Assembly (NCBI GenBank): GCA_047616325.1
Contig: JBLHGN010000141.1
Coordinates: 1 to 9,097 of the forward strand
Direction of reading: 5' to 3'
DNA from: JBLHGN01 sp047616325
GTDB lineage: Bacteria > Pseudomonadota > Gammaproteobacteria > Pseudomonadales > Cellvibrionaceae
Length of the DNA stretch: 9,097 bases
Both the position numbers and the translations under genes were made by a program. The notes below the pieces were generated by a model, which ran no database searches, was not told where the DNA came from, and saw nothing but the letters and a program-made list of their open reading frames with translations. Shown one piece after another: positions 1 through 6,203 of this stretch. Position 1 is the first letter of the stretch. Every line of letters starts with the position of its first letter.

Positions 1-705
1 GACATGAGCCAGCTAATGCAGGGGGCATTAGAAGTATTAAATCAACATAAGTGCACGTTGGTGGGCGGCCATACCTCCGAAGACAGCCAACTGCACCTCG
101 GGTTCTGTATAAATGCACTTGCCAATGAAACTGACTTACTGCACAAACAGGGCTGCCGCAAAGGGCAGGTACTTATTCTCACTCAAGCACTGGGTGTTGG
201 CGCGCTATTCGCGGCCCACATGCGTGGTATTGCGAACGGCGTAGATATAGAACTCGCCCTTAAGGCTATGTTGCAGTCCAACCAGCAAGCGGCCAATATA
301 TTCAATACATTCAAGGCAAGCGCATGTACGGACGTTACTGGTTTTGGATTATTGGGCCACTTAATTGAAATGTTAAACGGTGAAAATGTGGGCGCAGATC
401 TTCAAATAGATTCGATACATGCCCTTTCTGGAACCCTAGAGATTATGCAGGCGGGCACGTTTAGCACGCTGCAGAAAAACAATATGCGGTTGGGCAGCGC
501 TATTTGTAATCGAGGGGCCTTTACTGAAAACCCTAAATACCCAATTCTGTTTGACCCACAGACCTGTGGCGGACTGCTGGCCAGCGTTAACGCCGAACAC
601 GCTGAAGCATGCCTTACAGTGCTGACAGATAGCGGGTACAAGCAAAGCGCTATTATTGGAAATGTAGTCGAGCTACCCCAGAATGGCCTGATCACACTCC
701 TATAA
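1..705 (+). CDS. selD: Selenide, water dikinase (selenophosphate synthetase) SelD, C-terminal part
   Basis: SelD makes selenophosphate from selenide and ATP in the cytoplasm. Selenophosphate is the selenium donor for selenocysteine and 2-selenouridine. The frame is open at base 1 (GAC before the first ATG), so the gene starts outside the window and 234 codons are seen. Diagnostic motifs are GGHTSED near residue 22, TDVTGFGLLGHLIEM in the middle, and DPQTCGGLL near the end, all typical of the AIR-synthase-like C-terminal fold. The N-terminal catalytic Cys/Sec and Lys lie upstream and cannot be judged. The wording GGHTSE...LGF and ALGVGALFAAHMRG resembles the SelD half of proteins fused to an N-terminal FAD/NAD(P) oxidoreductase more than stand-alone E. 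coli SelD, so a fusion is possible (inference). The family's usual DPQTSGG serine is Cys here. No other selenium gene is visible downstream. Confidence 0.95.
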   Translation, partial: DMSQLMQGALEVLNQHKCTLVGGHTSEDSQLHLGFCINALANETDLLHKQGCRKGQVLILTQALGVGALFAAHMRGIANGVDIELALKAMLQSNQQAANIFNTFKASACTDVTGFGLLGHLIEMLNGENVGADLQIDSIHALSGTLEIMQAGTFSTLQKNNMRLGSAICNRGAFTENPKYPILFDPQTCGGLLASVNAEHAEACLTVLTDSGYKQSAIIGNVVELPQNGLITLL

Positions 706-854
706 GCGAGCCCACCATCTGGTCGAATCAAGCTGGCACCGAGATCAAAAATACTCGCCCAGCTATCCACAAGAGCGTAAACAAAATGAACCTCCGCGCT
801 TATTCTGGGACATCAAACAGCACAGATAGAGGTTTTTTGTTGCGCCTTAGCAAG

Positions 855-860
855 TATAAT
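855..860 (+). promoter_or_regulatory. Candidate -10 box for the VF530-type gene
   Basis: A perfect TATAAT lies 35 bases before the ATG at 896 and would give a leader of about 30 bases. There is no good -35 at 16-18 bp spacing, only a T-rich run at 833-838. A TTGTTG at 837-842 is too close (12 bp). The call rests on the -10 alone. Confidence 0.4.
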
Positions 861-895
861 CGCCCCATTCACCCCACATTTGATTGGACAACACT

Positions 896-1471
896 ATGAA
901 TAGTGAGATCGATTACAAGAACAACCCCTTGCACGGCCTTAGCTTAAAAAATATGTTAACTGAATTAGTGGATCACTACGGCTTTACTATTTTATTTGCC
1001 TATTTGAATGTCAATTGTTTTAAAACCAACCCCAGCATAGATTCCAGCGTGAAGTTCCTCAAGAAAACAGATTGGGCACGCGAAAAAGTTGAAGCGTTCT
1101 ATTTGTATGAATTTAAAAACTTACCCAGAGCCTCTGCAGAGCAGTTTGAGTTAGCGCCAAGAGATCGCATAGTGCCCGAGGACCAGACACCGAGTGAGCC
1201 GGCTGAATTGAGCTTGGAGGATGCTGCGCGATTACAAGAAAAGCGTGAAAAGAAGGCCGCGGCTAGAGGACAAAACCCTGGGCATAGCTATGGGAAAGAT
1301 AGTTCTGGCAAAAATAGTTCTGGCAAAAATAGCTCAGGCAAACCTTTTGACTCTCAACGAAGCGGCACTTATTCTAAACAGCGTAATAATGACGACAGCC
1401 GTAAAAACGAGACTAAATCGTCACACACACAGATAGGAAAAAAGGACGACCCATACGCAAAGTGGCGATAG
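896..1471 (+). CDS. VF530/DUF2132-family DNA-binding protein with long hydrophilic C-terminal tail
   Basis: Residues 8-75 or so match the small VF530 family (DUF2132), named after a Vibrio fischeri protein described as DNA-binding. Recognisable pieces are NNPLHGLSL, LVDHYGF, the VNCF...NPSIDSSVKFLKKT segment and WAREKVEAFYL. Typical members are little more than this domain. Here it is followed by more than 110 residues of charged, Ser/Lys/Gly/Asn-rich, probably disordered sequence containing GK(D/N)SS repeats and ending DDPYAKWR. I chose the ATG at 896, with a weak GGA at 887-889 before it, over an in-frame TTG at 884 that would add four residues. The gene stands alone between selD, 190 bp upstream, and a convergent pseudogene. 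The cellular role is unknown; nucleic-acid binding is inferred from the family and the basic tail. Confidence 0.85.
   Translation: MNSEIDYKNNPLHGLSLKNMLTELVDHYGFTILFAYLNVNCFKTNPSIDSSVKFLKKTDWAREKVEAFYLYEFKNLPRASAEQFELAPRDRIVPEDQTPSEPAELSLEDAARLQEKREKKAAARGQNPGHSYGKDSSGKNSSGKNSSGKPFDSQRSGTYSKQRNNDDSRKNETKSSHTQIGKKDDPYAKWR
1292..1342 (+). repeat. 15-bp in-frame tandem repeat encoding GK(D/N)SS
   Basis: Three 15-bp units (1292-1306, 1307-1321, 1322-1336) plus a partial fourth GGCAAA. The second and third units start GGCAAAAATAG and differ only at their last bases. They encode GKDSS, GKNSS, GKNSS, GK in the basic tail of the VF530-type protein. Copy number could change by slippage without breaking the frame. 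Confidence 0.85.
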
Positions 1472-1561
1472 AATATCGGGATTCCACCTTTAAATATACG
1501 CAAAATAATGAAGGCAATAGAAACGAAACGGCTAACTTTCTTACGACAAAGACATACCAAA

Positions 1562-2617
1562 CTAATTAAACGGCTTTTTTATCGTAAAACCTCGACTTTT
1601 TAGCTTTTCAATAATGGTCTCATCAGGGTTCAACAATTGACTAATAGACAAAACGGTAAAGCTGACGCTATTGCCTTCAAGGGCGTTTTCTATCGCAAAA
1701 AAACACTATTTTTCAAGCATTTCTGCCGAGCTGAAGAGATCGTAATCTTGCGTAATGGAAGATTCAAGAATCGCTCCACCACAAGAAAGGTCCTGATCGT
1801 CGTAAGAGAGCGCGCGCAATCGACTCAAAGCCCCTTGAGCCCAGGCCACCGCACGAGACTCATGAGTTTTAAATCGATCTCCAATCTATCAATGGTACGC
1901 TCAAAACACTCAATGTCATTTAGCGATGAGCATTTAAATGCTTCAATAGTCTTTCGGGCATGAATAATCTTTCTGGAGATACCTGTGTCCGTGGCTTCAA
2001 TTTTATTCTTCTCAATTGTTTTACCGATAACCTTCCATATTTTTTCGTCAGAGTTTAAGTTCGATTTTTTTATCGCCGCATCGAAAAGCTCTTTGGCTGC
2101 AAATATGGAGCGAAATTTCTCCACCTTTTTGCTGCGACCGATATAGCATTTTTTTAGTACTTGCCAACCCTGATATAAATCGGGGGACAATATATCTTGA
2201 AGTTTTTCCTTGTTGAGATTGTTGCGCATACCTATTAGAGACGGCGATGCAAGCAGGCATTTAAAGGGGCTCATAGTAATATTTACATTGATGGGAAAAT
2301 AAATTTCTGTGTTTCAGCGAGTATAGACTCAACAATTTAAGCGTCCCACTCTATTTTATTTGGCAGAGGAGACAAGCTGCCCAGCATACATAATTGGTTT
2401 TCGCCATTGCTAATTCTCCACATCTTTGGTCCCGGCTGACCCCCTTGAACCAAAATTTCTTCTTCCTCACGTAACTCCTTAGCACCCCTACCGAAGCTAC
2501 CATCATACAAAATTCCAACAAAACAACTGCCACAAGTTTCGATTCGCGGTGATTCGTTTGGCGAATAGCCTGGCGGGTAGGTTGACGAAAAATCTGGCCA
2601 TATATTCGGTGACACAT
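1562..2617 (-). pseudogene. TraB/GumN-family protein, multiply disrupted pseudogene
   Basis: Joining three minus-strand frames rebuilds a protein of about 350 residues, close to the family length. The pieces in order are: a start at 2617 with GGGAG before it and a signal-like KLVAVVLLEFC segment; EEEILVQGGQPGPKMWRIS and LGSLSPLPNKIEW; IVESILAETQKFIFPS; SPFKCLLASPSL, LYQGWQVLKKCYIGR and FAAKELFDAAI; DIECFERTIDRLEIDLK; RAVAWAQGALSRLRAL; and a tail with FFAIENALEG, LLNPDETIIEKLKSRGF and KKPFN with stop at 1562-1564. This order fits exported TraB/GumN proteins, whose function is poorly defined. Lesions are a lost base near the C run at 2485-2488, TAA at 2337-2339, a frameshift near 2285-2291, a lost base at the T run 1867-1870, and TAG at 1706-1708. 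The longest intact frame (2274-1825) might be called a hypothetical protein but is only the middle of this relic. The family assignment is from memory of motifs. Confidence 0.8.
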
Positions 2618-2695
2618 TGAGCAACTCCCTGTATATCGATATGTTAAACGACTGTGCCAAGCAATTTGTGCCTTAGCCACTTACGTAGATCATAT

Positions 2696-2721
2696 TGGTA
2701 TACCAGGAGCTCATAAGCTCC
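2696..2721. repeat. Adjacent palindrome and small hairpin upstream of the TraB/GumN relic
   Basis: TGGTATACCA (2696-2705) is a perfect 10-bp palindrome. It is followed directly by GGAGCT (2706-2711) and AGCTCC (2716-2721), a 6-bp stem with a 4-base loop. The pair lies about 80 bp before the likely start of the decayed gene and could be an old operator, or chance. The rest of 2618-2819 shows no gene, RNA or clear promoter. Confidence 0.3.
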
Positions 2722-2819
2722 AAGACTATTCTAACAAGCCAAGTTAATATGATATTTCGACGTAACCAAAACACATGAAAATCGGCCCCTCCGTAATAAA
2801 AGCCCGACGAGTAGATTGA

Positions 2820-2854
2820 GTCGCCGAATCACCTCGTATTCGGCTTTCGGCGAC
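2820..2854. terminator. Inverted repeat downstream of the small exported protein gene, possible terminator
   Basis: GTCGCCGAA at 2820-2828 pairs perfectly with TTCGGCGAC at 2846-2854. A competing inner pairing is GCCGAAT (2823-2829) with ATTCGGC (2838-2844). It starts 16 bp past the stop of the minus-strand gene, a fitting place for a terminator. There is no T run directly after the stem on the minus strand (the nearest is CTTTTATTA about 20 bases on), so a classical intrinsic terminator is uncertain. Confidence 0.4.
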
Positions 2855-2869
2855 CGGTTCATAATAGGG

Positions 2870-3253
2870 CTATATTTTCCAATTGCCGGGCTTTAGCTCC
2901 AACACCAACAGCTCACCACTACGGCTTGTTTCACACATCACCTTCAGAGAAATCTTTCCCTCCGCATCCATTTGCACTGCGTTAAAGCGGTGAGTGAACC
3001 TATCCGAACGCACTGAACTTACGGCCTTTCGCTTGATCTTATAGCTCTGCCCCTCTCTGGCGTCTGCTTCGATGGCGCTTTTACACACGCGCAGCGACTC
3101 CTTGCTATTCACGCGCGCTTCGGCAGAGACGTCAACACTAACGCAAAGAGCGGCCAATAACGCTGTGGCTGTGCAGGCTCGAACTCCGAAGGACTTCATA
3201 TTGTTAAGCAAAAGTTCTACTATAGGACGGACTGATAACGGGTTAGTCTTCAT
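2870..3253 (-). CDS. Small exported protein of unknown family
   Basis: The 127-residue product is not recognised. It has a hydrophobic stretch (TATALLAALCVSVDVSA, about residues 28-44) that ends in a plausible signal peptidase I site after VSA, leaving a mature part of about 83 residues. The mature part has two cysteines, VCKSAIEADA and VMCETS, which could form a disulfide in the periplasm, and ends LVLELKPGNWKI. A strong AGGAGA at 3260-3265 supports the ATG at 3253. That start gives an unusually long n-region of about 27 residues, whereas an internal ATG at 3199 would give a standard signal peptide but lacks a ribosome binding site. The gene is divergent from an HxlR regulator and shares its operator-like intergenic region, so it is a likely target. 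A Cys in the hydrophobic segment is not a convincing lipobox. Confidence 0.75.
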   Translation of the reverse strand: MKTNPLSVRPIVELLLNNMKSFGVRACTATALLAALCVSVDVSAEARVNSKESLRVCKSAIEADAREGQSYKIKRKAVSSVRSDRFTHRFNAVQMDAEGKISLKVMCETSRSGELLVLELKPGNWKI

Positions 3254-3259
3254 ATCTGA

Positions 3260-3265
3260 TCTCCT
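3260..3265 (-). promoter_or_regulatory. Ribosome binding site that decides the start of the small exported protein
   Basis: TCTCCT on the + strand reads AGGAGA on the minus strand, 6 bases before the ATG at 3253. It is much better than anything upstream of the competing ATG at 3199. Confidence 0.7.
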
Positions 3266-3332
3266 GTGATCAATAAAGTGCAGAGAGGGTAAACCTTGAC
3301 AAGTGAAACGGCACTGAAAGCAGATTAGGTAC

Positions 3333-3387
3333 TTTTTTAGGACTAATCCTAGTTTGAGACTAACCTACATCTGTTAGTCCTAAAAAA
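3333..3387. promoter_or_regulatory. Operator candidate: perfect 14-bp inverted repeat in the divergent promoter region
   Basis: TTTTTTAGGACTAA (3333-3346) and TTAGTCCTAAAAAA (3374-3387) are perfect inverted copies separated by 27 bp. A third GACTAA lies inside at 3358-3363 in the same orientation as the left arm. A fourth copy, GGTTAGTCT (3241-3249), matches AGACTAACC at 3357-3365 over nine bases and overlaps the first codons of the exported protein gene. The position between an HxlR-family regulator and its divergent neighbour suggests binding by that regulator. A transcription terminator is less likely because both flanking genes start here and point away. Confidence 0.6.
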
Positions 3388-3427
3388 CAACTAATATTTA
3401 ATTTTTATTTGCGGCATAATAATAAGC

Positions 3428-3934
3428 ATGGACAAACTCTATACTGAACAACTCTATTGCTCCCTAGCCAAAGCGCTGGCCGCTATTGGCGACCCGTGGT
3501 CTACCCTTATACTGCGTGATTTCATGATTTTCGGCGGTACGCGACGTTTCGAGCAGCTGCGCGAGGGCTTGGGCATATCCCGCAATGTGCTGACAGATCG
3601 CCTAAGAACTCTGTTGGAACAAGATATTGTGAGGAAAAAACCGGTGGAAGAAGGCGGGCGACGCATGGAATACAAACTCACTCGCAAAGGCTGGGAGTTG
3701 GTACCCATGATGCTCGCGACCCACCAGTGGTGCGAACGCTGGCGCGAAGATCCTCTTAATTCGGCGCTGCGCTTTGTCGATGTTGATACGGGTGAAGAAG
3801 TGGCTCCTATTACCGTCTACTCCAAATCGGGCAACCCCCTAAGCCCTACTGAAATTCGCGCAGAAGCCCGCACGGAAAACGCTGCCGCGTATTTGCAAGA
3901 ACATATGAGTGAGCCGAAAAAGAATAAAGATTAA
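3428..3934 (+). CDS. HxlR-family winged-helix transcriptional regulator
   Basis: This is a cytoplasmic DNA-binding protein of 168 residues. Residues 11-90 show the HxlR pattern: CSLAKALAAIGDPWSTLILRD with the conserved Cys at position 11, RRFEQLREGLGISRNVLTDRLRTL (recognition helix about 51-62), and a wing around KPVEEGGRRMEYKLTRKG. Family members usually bind as dimers, and several sense reactive electrophiles or aldehydes through this cysteine; whether this one does is not shown. The C-terminal 60 residues, beyond the common domain, are hydrophilic and end in a Lys-rich tail. The ATG has no strong ribosome binding site. The regulator is divergent from a small exported protein, with inverted-repeat half-sites between them, so autoregulation and control of that neighbour are the simplest reading. 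Confidence 0.93.
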   Translation: MDKLYTEQLYCSLAKALAAIGDPWSTLILRDFMIFGGTRRFEQLREGLGISRNVLTDRLRTLLEQDIVRKKPVEEGGRRMEYKLTRKGWELVPMMLATHQWCERWREDPLNSALRFVDVDTGEEVAPITVYSKSGNPLSPTEIRAEARTENAAAYLQEHMSEPKKNKD

Positions 3935-4113
3935 CACCACGCTAAACACTATCGACCCTCGCTTCGCTTCACTTGCTTGCCTTACATGTGCTCCCTTAAT
4001 TCGCGGCACCCTATTTACAATGACACATTTGCAGTTGCCTAGCCACCGCAGCAAAGGTAAACGCCAGGTCAATTTCCACGGCCTACAATACGTTATACTT
4101 GCGCTTTTAAGTC

Positions 4114-4120
4114 GGGGGAG
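4114..4120 (+). promoter_or_regulatory. Ribosome binding site of the response regulator
   Basis: GGGGGAG lies 5 bases before the ATG at 4126 and fixes that start. A TATACT at 4094-4099 is a possible -10 about 27 bp before the ATG, without a clear -35. The rest of 3935-4113 shows no gene. Confidence 0.6.
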
Positions 4121-4125
4121 CTGCC

Positions 4126-4794
4126 ATGTTAGTGCTACTTGCCGAAGACAATCGCGATTTAGCCGCGAGTGTGCTCGACTATTTGGAATTACATGAATTT
4201 GATTGTGATTATGCTGAACGCGGTGACCATGCCCTGGAGCTTGCCCAGGAAAACAGCTACGACGCATTCATTCTCGATGTGACCATGCCCGGCATGGACG
4301 GGCTGAACTTATGCCAAACCCTGCGCAGTTATGGCCATAACCAGCCAGTAATCATGCTCACCGCACGCGACACACTGCAAGACAAGTTAGCGGGGTTTGC
4401 AGCCGGAGCAGACGACTACCTGGTAAAACCTTTTGATCTTCCAGAACTCACCGCGCGACTTAAAGCCATAAGCAAACGAAAAATTAGCAGCGGCAGTAAG
4501 CTTAAAGTGGGTGATTTGGAAATCGACCAAGACAGTCATCAGGTAAGACGCGAAGGACGCTTAATTGAACTCTCCCCCGCCTGCTGGAAATTACTGGTTG
4601 CACTAATACAGGCAAGCCCTAATGTTCTCTCACGGAGAGAGCTAGAAAATGTTCTCTGGAAGGACAGCCCGCCCGACTCAGAAGCATTAAAATCGCACAT
4701 TTACACACTTCGCAAGCTGGTAGACAAACCCTTTGCCACTCCTCTTATTCACACCTTAAGAGGAATAGGGGTGACGCTAAGAAATGATGCGTAA
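4126..4794 (+). CDS. OmpR/PhoB-type two-component response regulator
   Basis: This is a cytoplasmic transcription factor controlled by phosphorylation, 222 residues, the normal length for this family. The receiver domain (about 1-115) has the acidic pair E7-D8, phosphoacceptor D51 in FILDVTMPG, T79 in VIMLTARD and K101 in YLVKPF, so all key residues are present. The C-terminal winged helix (about 125-220) runs from LKVGDLEID to the closing wing LIHTLRGIGVTL, with the recognition helix near DSEALKSHIYTLRKLVD. The gene is preceded by a strong ribosome binding site. Its TAA (4792-4794) overlaps the ATGATG (4784-4789) of the downstream kinase frame, indicating translational coupling. The signal and target genes cannot be told from the sequence. 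Confidence 0.95.
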   Translation: MLVLLAEDNRDLAASVLDYLELHEFDCDYAERGDHALELAQENSYDAFILDVTMPGMDGLNLCQTLRSYGHNQPVIMLTARDTLQDKLAGFAAGADDYLVKPFDLPELTARLKAISKRKISSGSKLKVGDLEIDQDSHQVRREGRLIELSPACWKLLVALIQASPNVLSRRELENVLWKDSPPDSEALKSHIYTLRKLVDKPFATPLIHTLRGIGVTLRNDA

Positions 4795-4873
4795 GCCCAG
4801 CCAATCGCTGCGAGTAAAAGTTGGTCGCATTATCACCGCGTTTTCGTTTTTTATGGTGATTTTCTATTCCTAA
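4784..4873 (+). other. N-terminal remnant of the histidine kinase ending in an in-frame TAA
   Basis: Reading from ATG 4784 or 4787, which overlap the regulator's stop, gives about 29 residues: a basic start (RKPSQSLRVKVGR) and then a hydrophobic run (IITAFSFFMVIFYS). It stops at TAA 4871-4873. The next codon is ATG, and the same frame continues as MLLLLKDSGLRDATHS. The two halves together make a typical basic N-terminus plus first transmembrane helix of a sensor kinase, so the TAA looks like a nonsense mutation, or a sequencing error, within one gene. Alternatively this segment acts as a short leader whose ribosomes restart at the adjacent ATG. Confidence 0.75.
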
Positions 4874-6091
4874 ATGCTACTGCTACTTAAAGATTCGGGC
4901 TTGCGCGACGCTACACACTCTGTGCTTACTTATGAGGCGCAGCAATTTATTGAACACTACGAAAAAGATCCAAACACCCCTCTACCCAGATCACATTCAC
5001 TGCAGGGGTTTATTGGAGCAGAAACGCTTCCCAAGCACATTACCGACATTTTTCCACTAGACCAACGCGATTCTTGGCACAAGAGAAAAGCAGGCATTTA
5101 TTATCATCGCAGCAAAGAACAAAAGCAGCACTCGCACCATCACCTACTTATTGAGGCACTGCCAAATTCAAGCAAAGAACTGTACATGTATTATCACATA
5201 TCTACCAATAGATACGACAATAAAAATATCTGGAAAAATGTCAAACAGGTAACTCTGCTGGGATTTGTTCTAGTTATCGTAATGTTGCTTATTTTACGTA
5301 ATTTTATCAACCGGGCTCTCAACCCTATTAGCAGTCTTTCGCAGTGGATTAACCGTCTTAGCGACAAAGCAAAACCCGAACCCTTACCAAGCAACATTAC
5401 CAACGACGAAATTGGTCAGCTTGCAAAAAATCTCTTTGACGCACTACAACGCATCGGTTCACACAACGAGAAAGAGCGCGCATTTTTGCGTAATGCCAGT
5501 CACGAGCTGCGCACCCCTATCGCGATCATACGCAACACTATGGACGTTATAGAATTAAAGAACAAACCACCGGCCAACCCAGAAATTGATCGCCTTTTAC
5601 TACGTATACGCCGCGCCAGCGACACGATGAAGGCGGTGACCGAAGCTATACTGTGGCTGGCAATAGAAGACTATGTGGCCCCTCAACAAACCACCACAGA
5701 CTTACAAAAACTACTGTCCCAGGTAATCACCGAAAATCAAAGTTTATTGGGCAACACCACTACATCACTCAATATCGACATAGTAAAACTGGGGAGCATT
5801 AACGTAGAAAACGCCTTGATTCACATCACCCTCGACAACCTGATTCGCAATGCTTTTCAACACTGCTCGGGGGGAGAAATAAAAGTGTGCGCAGCCTCAG
5901 CTAATCGCATTGAAATAAGCAATAGACGTTACGACCTGAGCGAAACCGAACAGGGCGACGATGGTAGTGCAGTAAAAACTGGAGGCTTTGGACTGGGCCT
6001 GGCACTAGTGCAAAAAATTGCCGAGAAAAAAGGATGGACATTTGAATTTAAAATTGAAGATGAGCACGCTACGGCAATTTTAAAATTCTAG
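4874..6091 (+). CDS. Sensor histidine kinase, first membrane segment interrupted by a stop codon
   Basis: This is the partner of the upstream response regulator: an inner-membrane sensor that autophosphorylates on His and passes the phosphate to Asp51 of the regulator. From the ATG after the TAA it has 405 residues. These are the tail of TM1 (MLLLL), a periplasmic sensor of about 115 residues with a His-rich patch (HSHHH at 86-90), TM2 at about 125-142, a HAMP-like linker (about 145-195), an H-box FLRNASHELRTPIAIIR with H210, an N-box DNLIRNAFQHC (N322, N326), and a glycine-rich GGFGLGLALVQKIAEKKGW (about 370-388). The usual DxGxG box is not evident; IEISNR stands in its place, as in some kinases of this type. 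The restarted protein would lack most of TM1, which may break topology. No good ribosome binding site precedes 4874, so expression would rely on restart after the upstream remnant. A strong terminator follows. Confidence 0.85.
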   Translation: MLLLLKDSGLRDATHSVLTYEAQQFIEHYEKDPNTPLPRSHSLQGFIGAETLPKHITDIFPLDQRDSWHKRKAGIYYHRSKEQKQHSHHHLLIEALPNSSKELYMYYHISTNRYDNKNIWKNVKQVTLLGFVLVIVMLLILRNFINRALNPISSLSQWINRLSDKAKPEPLPSNITNDEIGQLAKNLFDALQRIGSHNEKERAFLRNASHELRTPIAIIRNTMDVIELKNKPPANPEIDRLLLRIRRASDTMKAVTEAILWLAIEDYVAPQQTTTDLQKLLSQVITENQSLLGNTTTSLNIDIVKLGSINVENALIHITLDNLIRNAFQHCSGGEIKVCAASANRIEISNRRYDLSETEQGDDGSAVKTGGFGLGLALVQKIAEKKGWTFEFKIEDEHATAILKF

Positions 6092-6101
6092 ATACAGATA
6101 T

Positions 6102-6130
6102 AAAAAAACGGCCACAAGGGCCGTTTTAGT
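6102..6130. terminator. Bidirectional intrinsic terminator between convergent genes
   Basis: AAAACGGCC (6105-6113) pairs perfectly with GGCCGTTTT (6119-6127) around a 5-base loop. TTTT followed by AGTTTT serves the + strand kinase operon, and a run of seven T's on the minus strand serves the large repeat-protein gene that ends at 6204. The hairpin starts 13 bases after the kinase stop. Confidence 0.88.
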
Positions 6131-6203
6131 TTTACTTACTTTGCTAGCGAACACCTTACGATCCACATTAAGCATTCAATAGCATTATATTATTGATGCT
6201 CCC

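Noticed and set aside
1637..1963. A + strand open frame of 108 codons
   Set aside because: It lies antisense to the TraB/GumN relic, has no ribosome binding site, and its product has no recognisable features.
1825..2274. A stand-alone 149-residue hypothetical protein on the minus strand
   Set aside because: Family motifs continue beyond both ends in other frames, so this is the middle of a broken TraB/GumN gene rather than a separate gene.
1562..2617. Programmed frameshifting to express the TraB/GumN protein
   Set aside because: Three shifts and two stop codons would all have to be bypassed, and no slippery heptamer with a downstream structure was evident.
3333..3387. The 14-bp inverted repeat as an intrinsic terminator
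   Set aside because: Genes on both sides start here and are transcribed away from it, and the 27-bp loop is too long for a typical terminator.
3839..4267. A minus-strand open frame of 142 codons over the regulator intergenic region
   Set aside because: It overlaps two well-supported + strand genes and has no family features or ribosome binding site.
4871..4873. TAA in the kinase read as a recoded codon, given selD in the same window
   Set aside because: Selenocysteine uses TGA and pyrrolysine uses TAG. TAA recoding is not expected, and no SECIS-like hairpin was seen after the codon.
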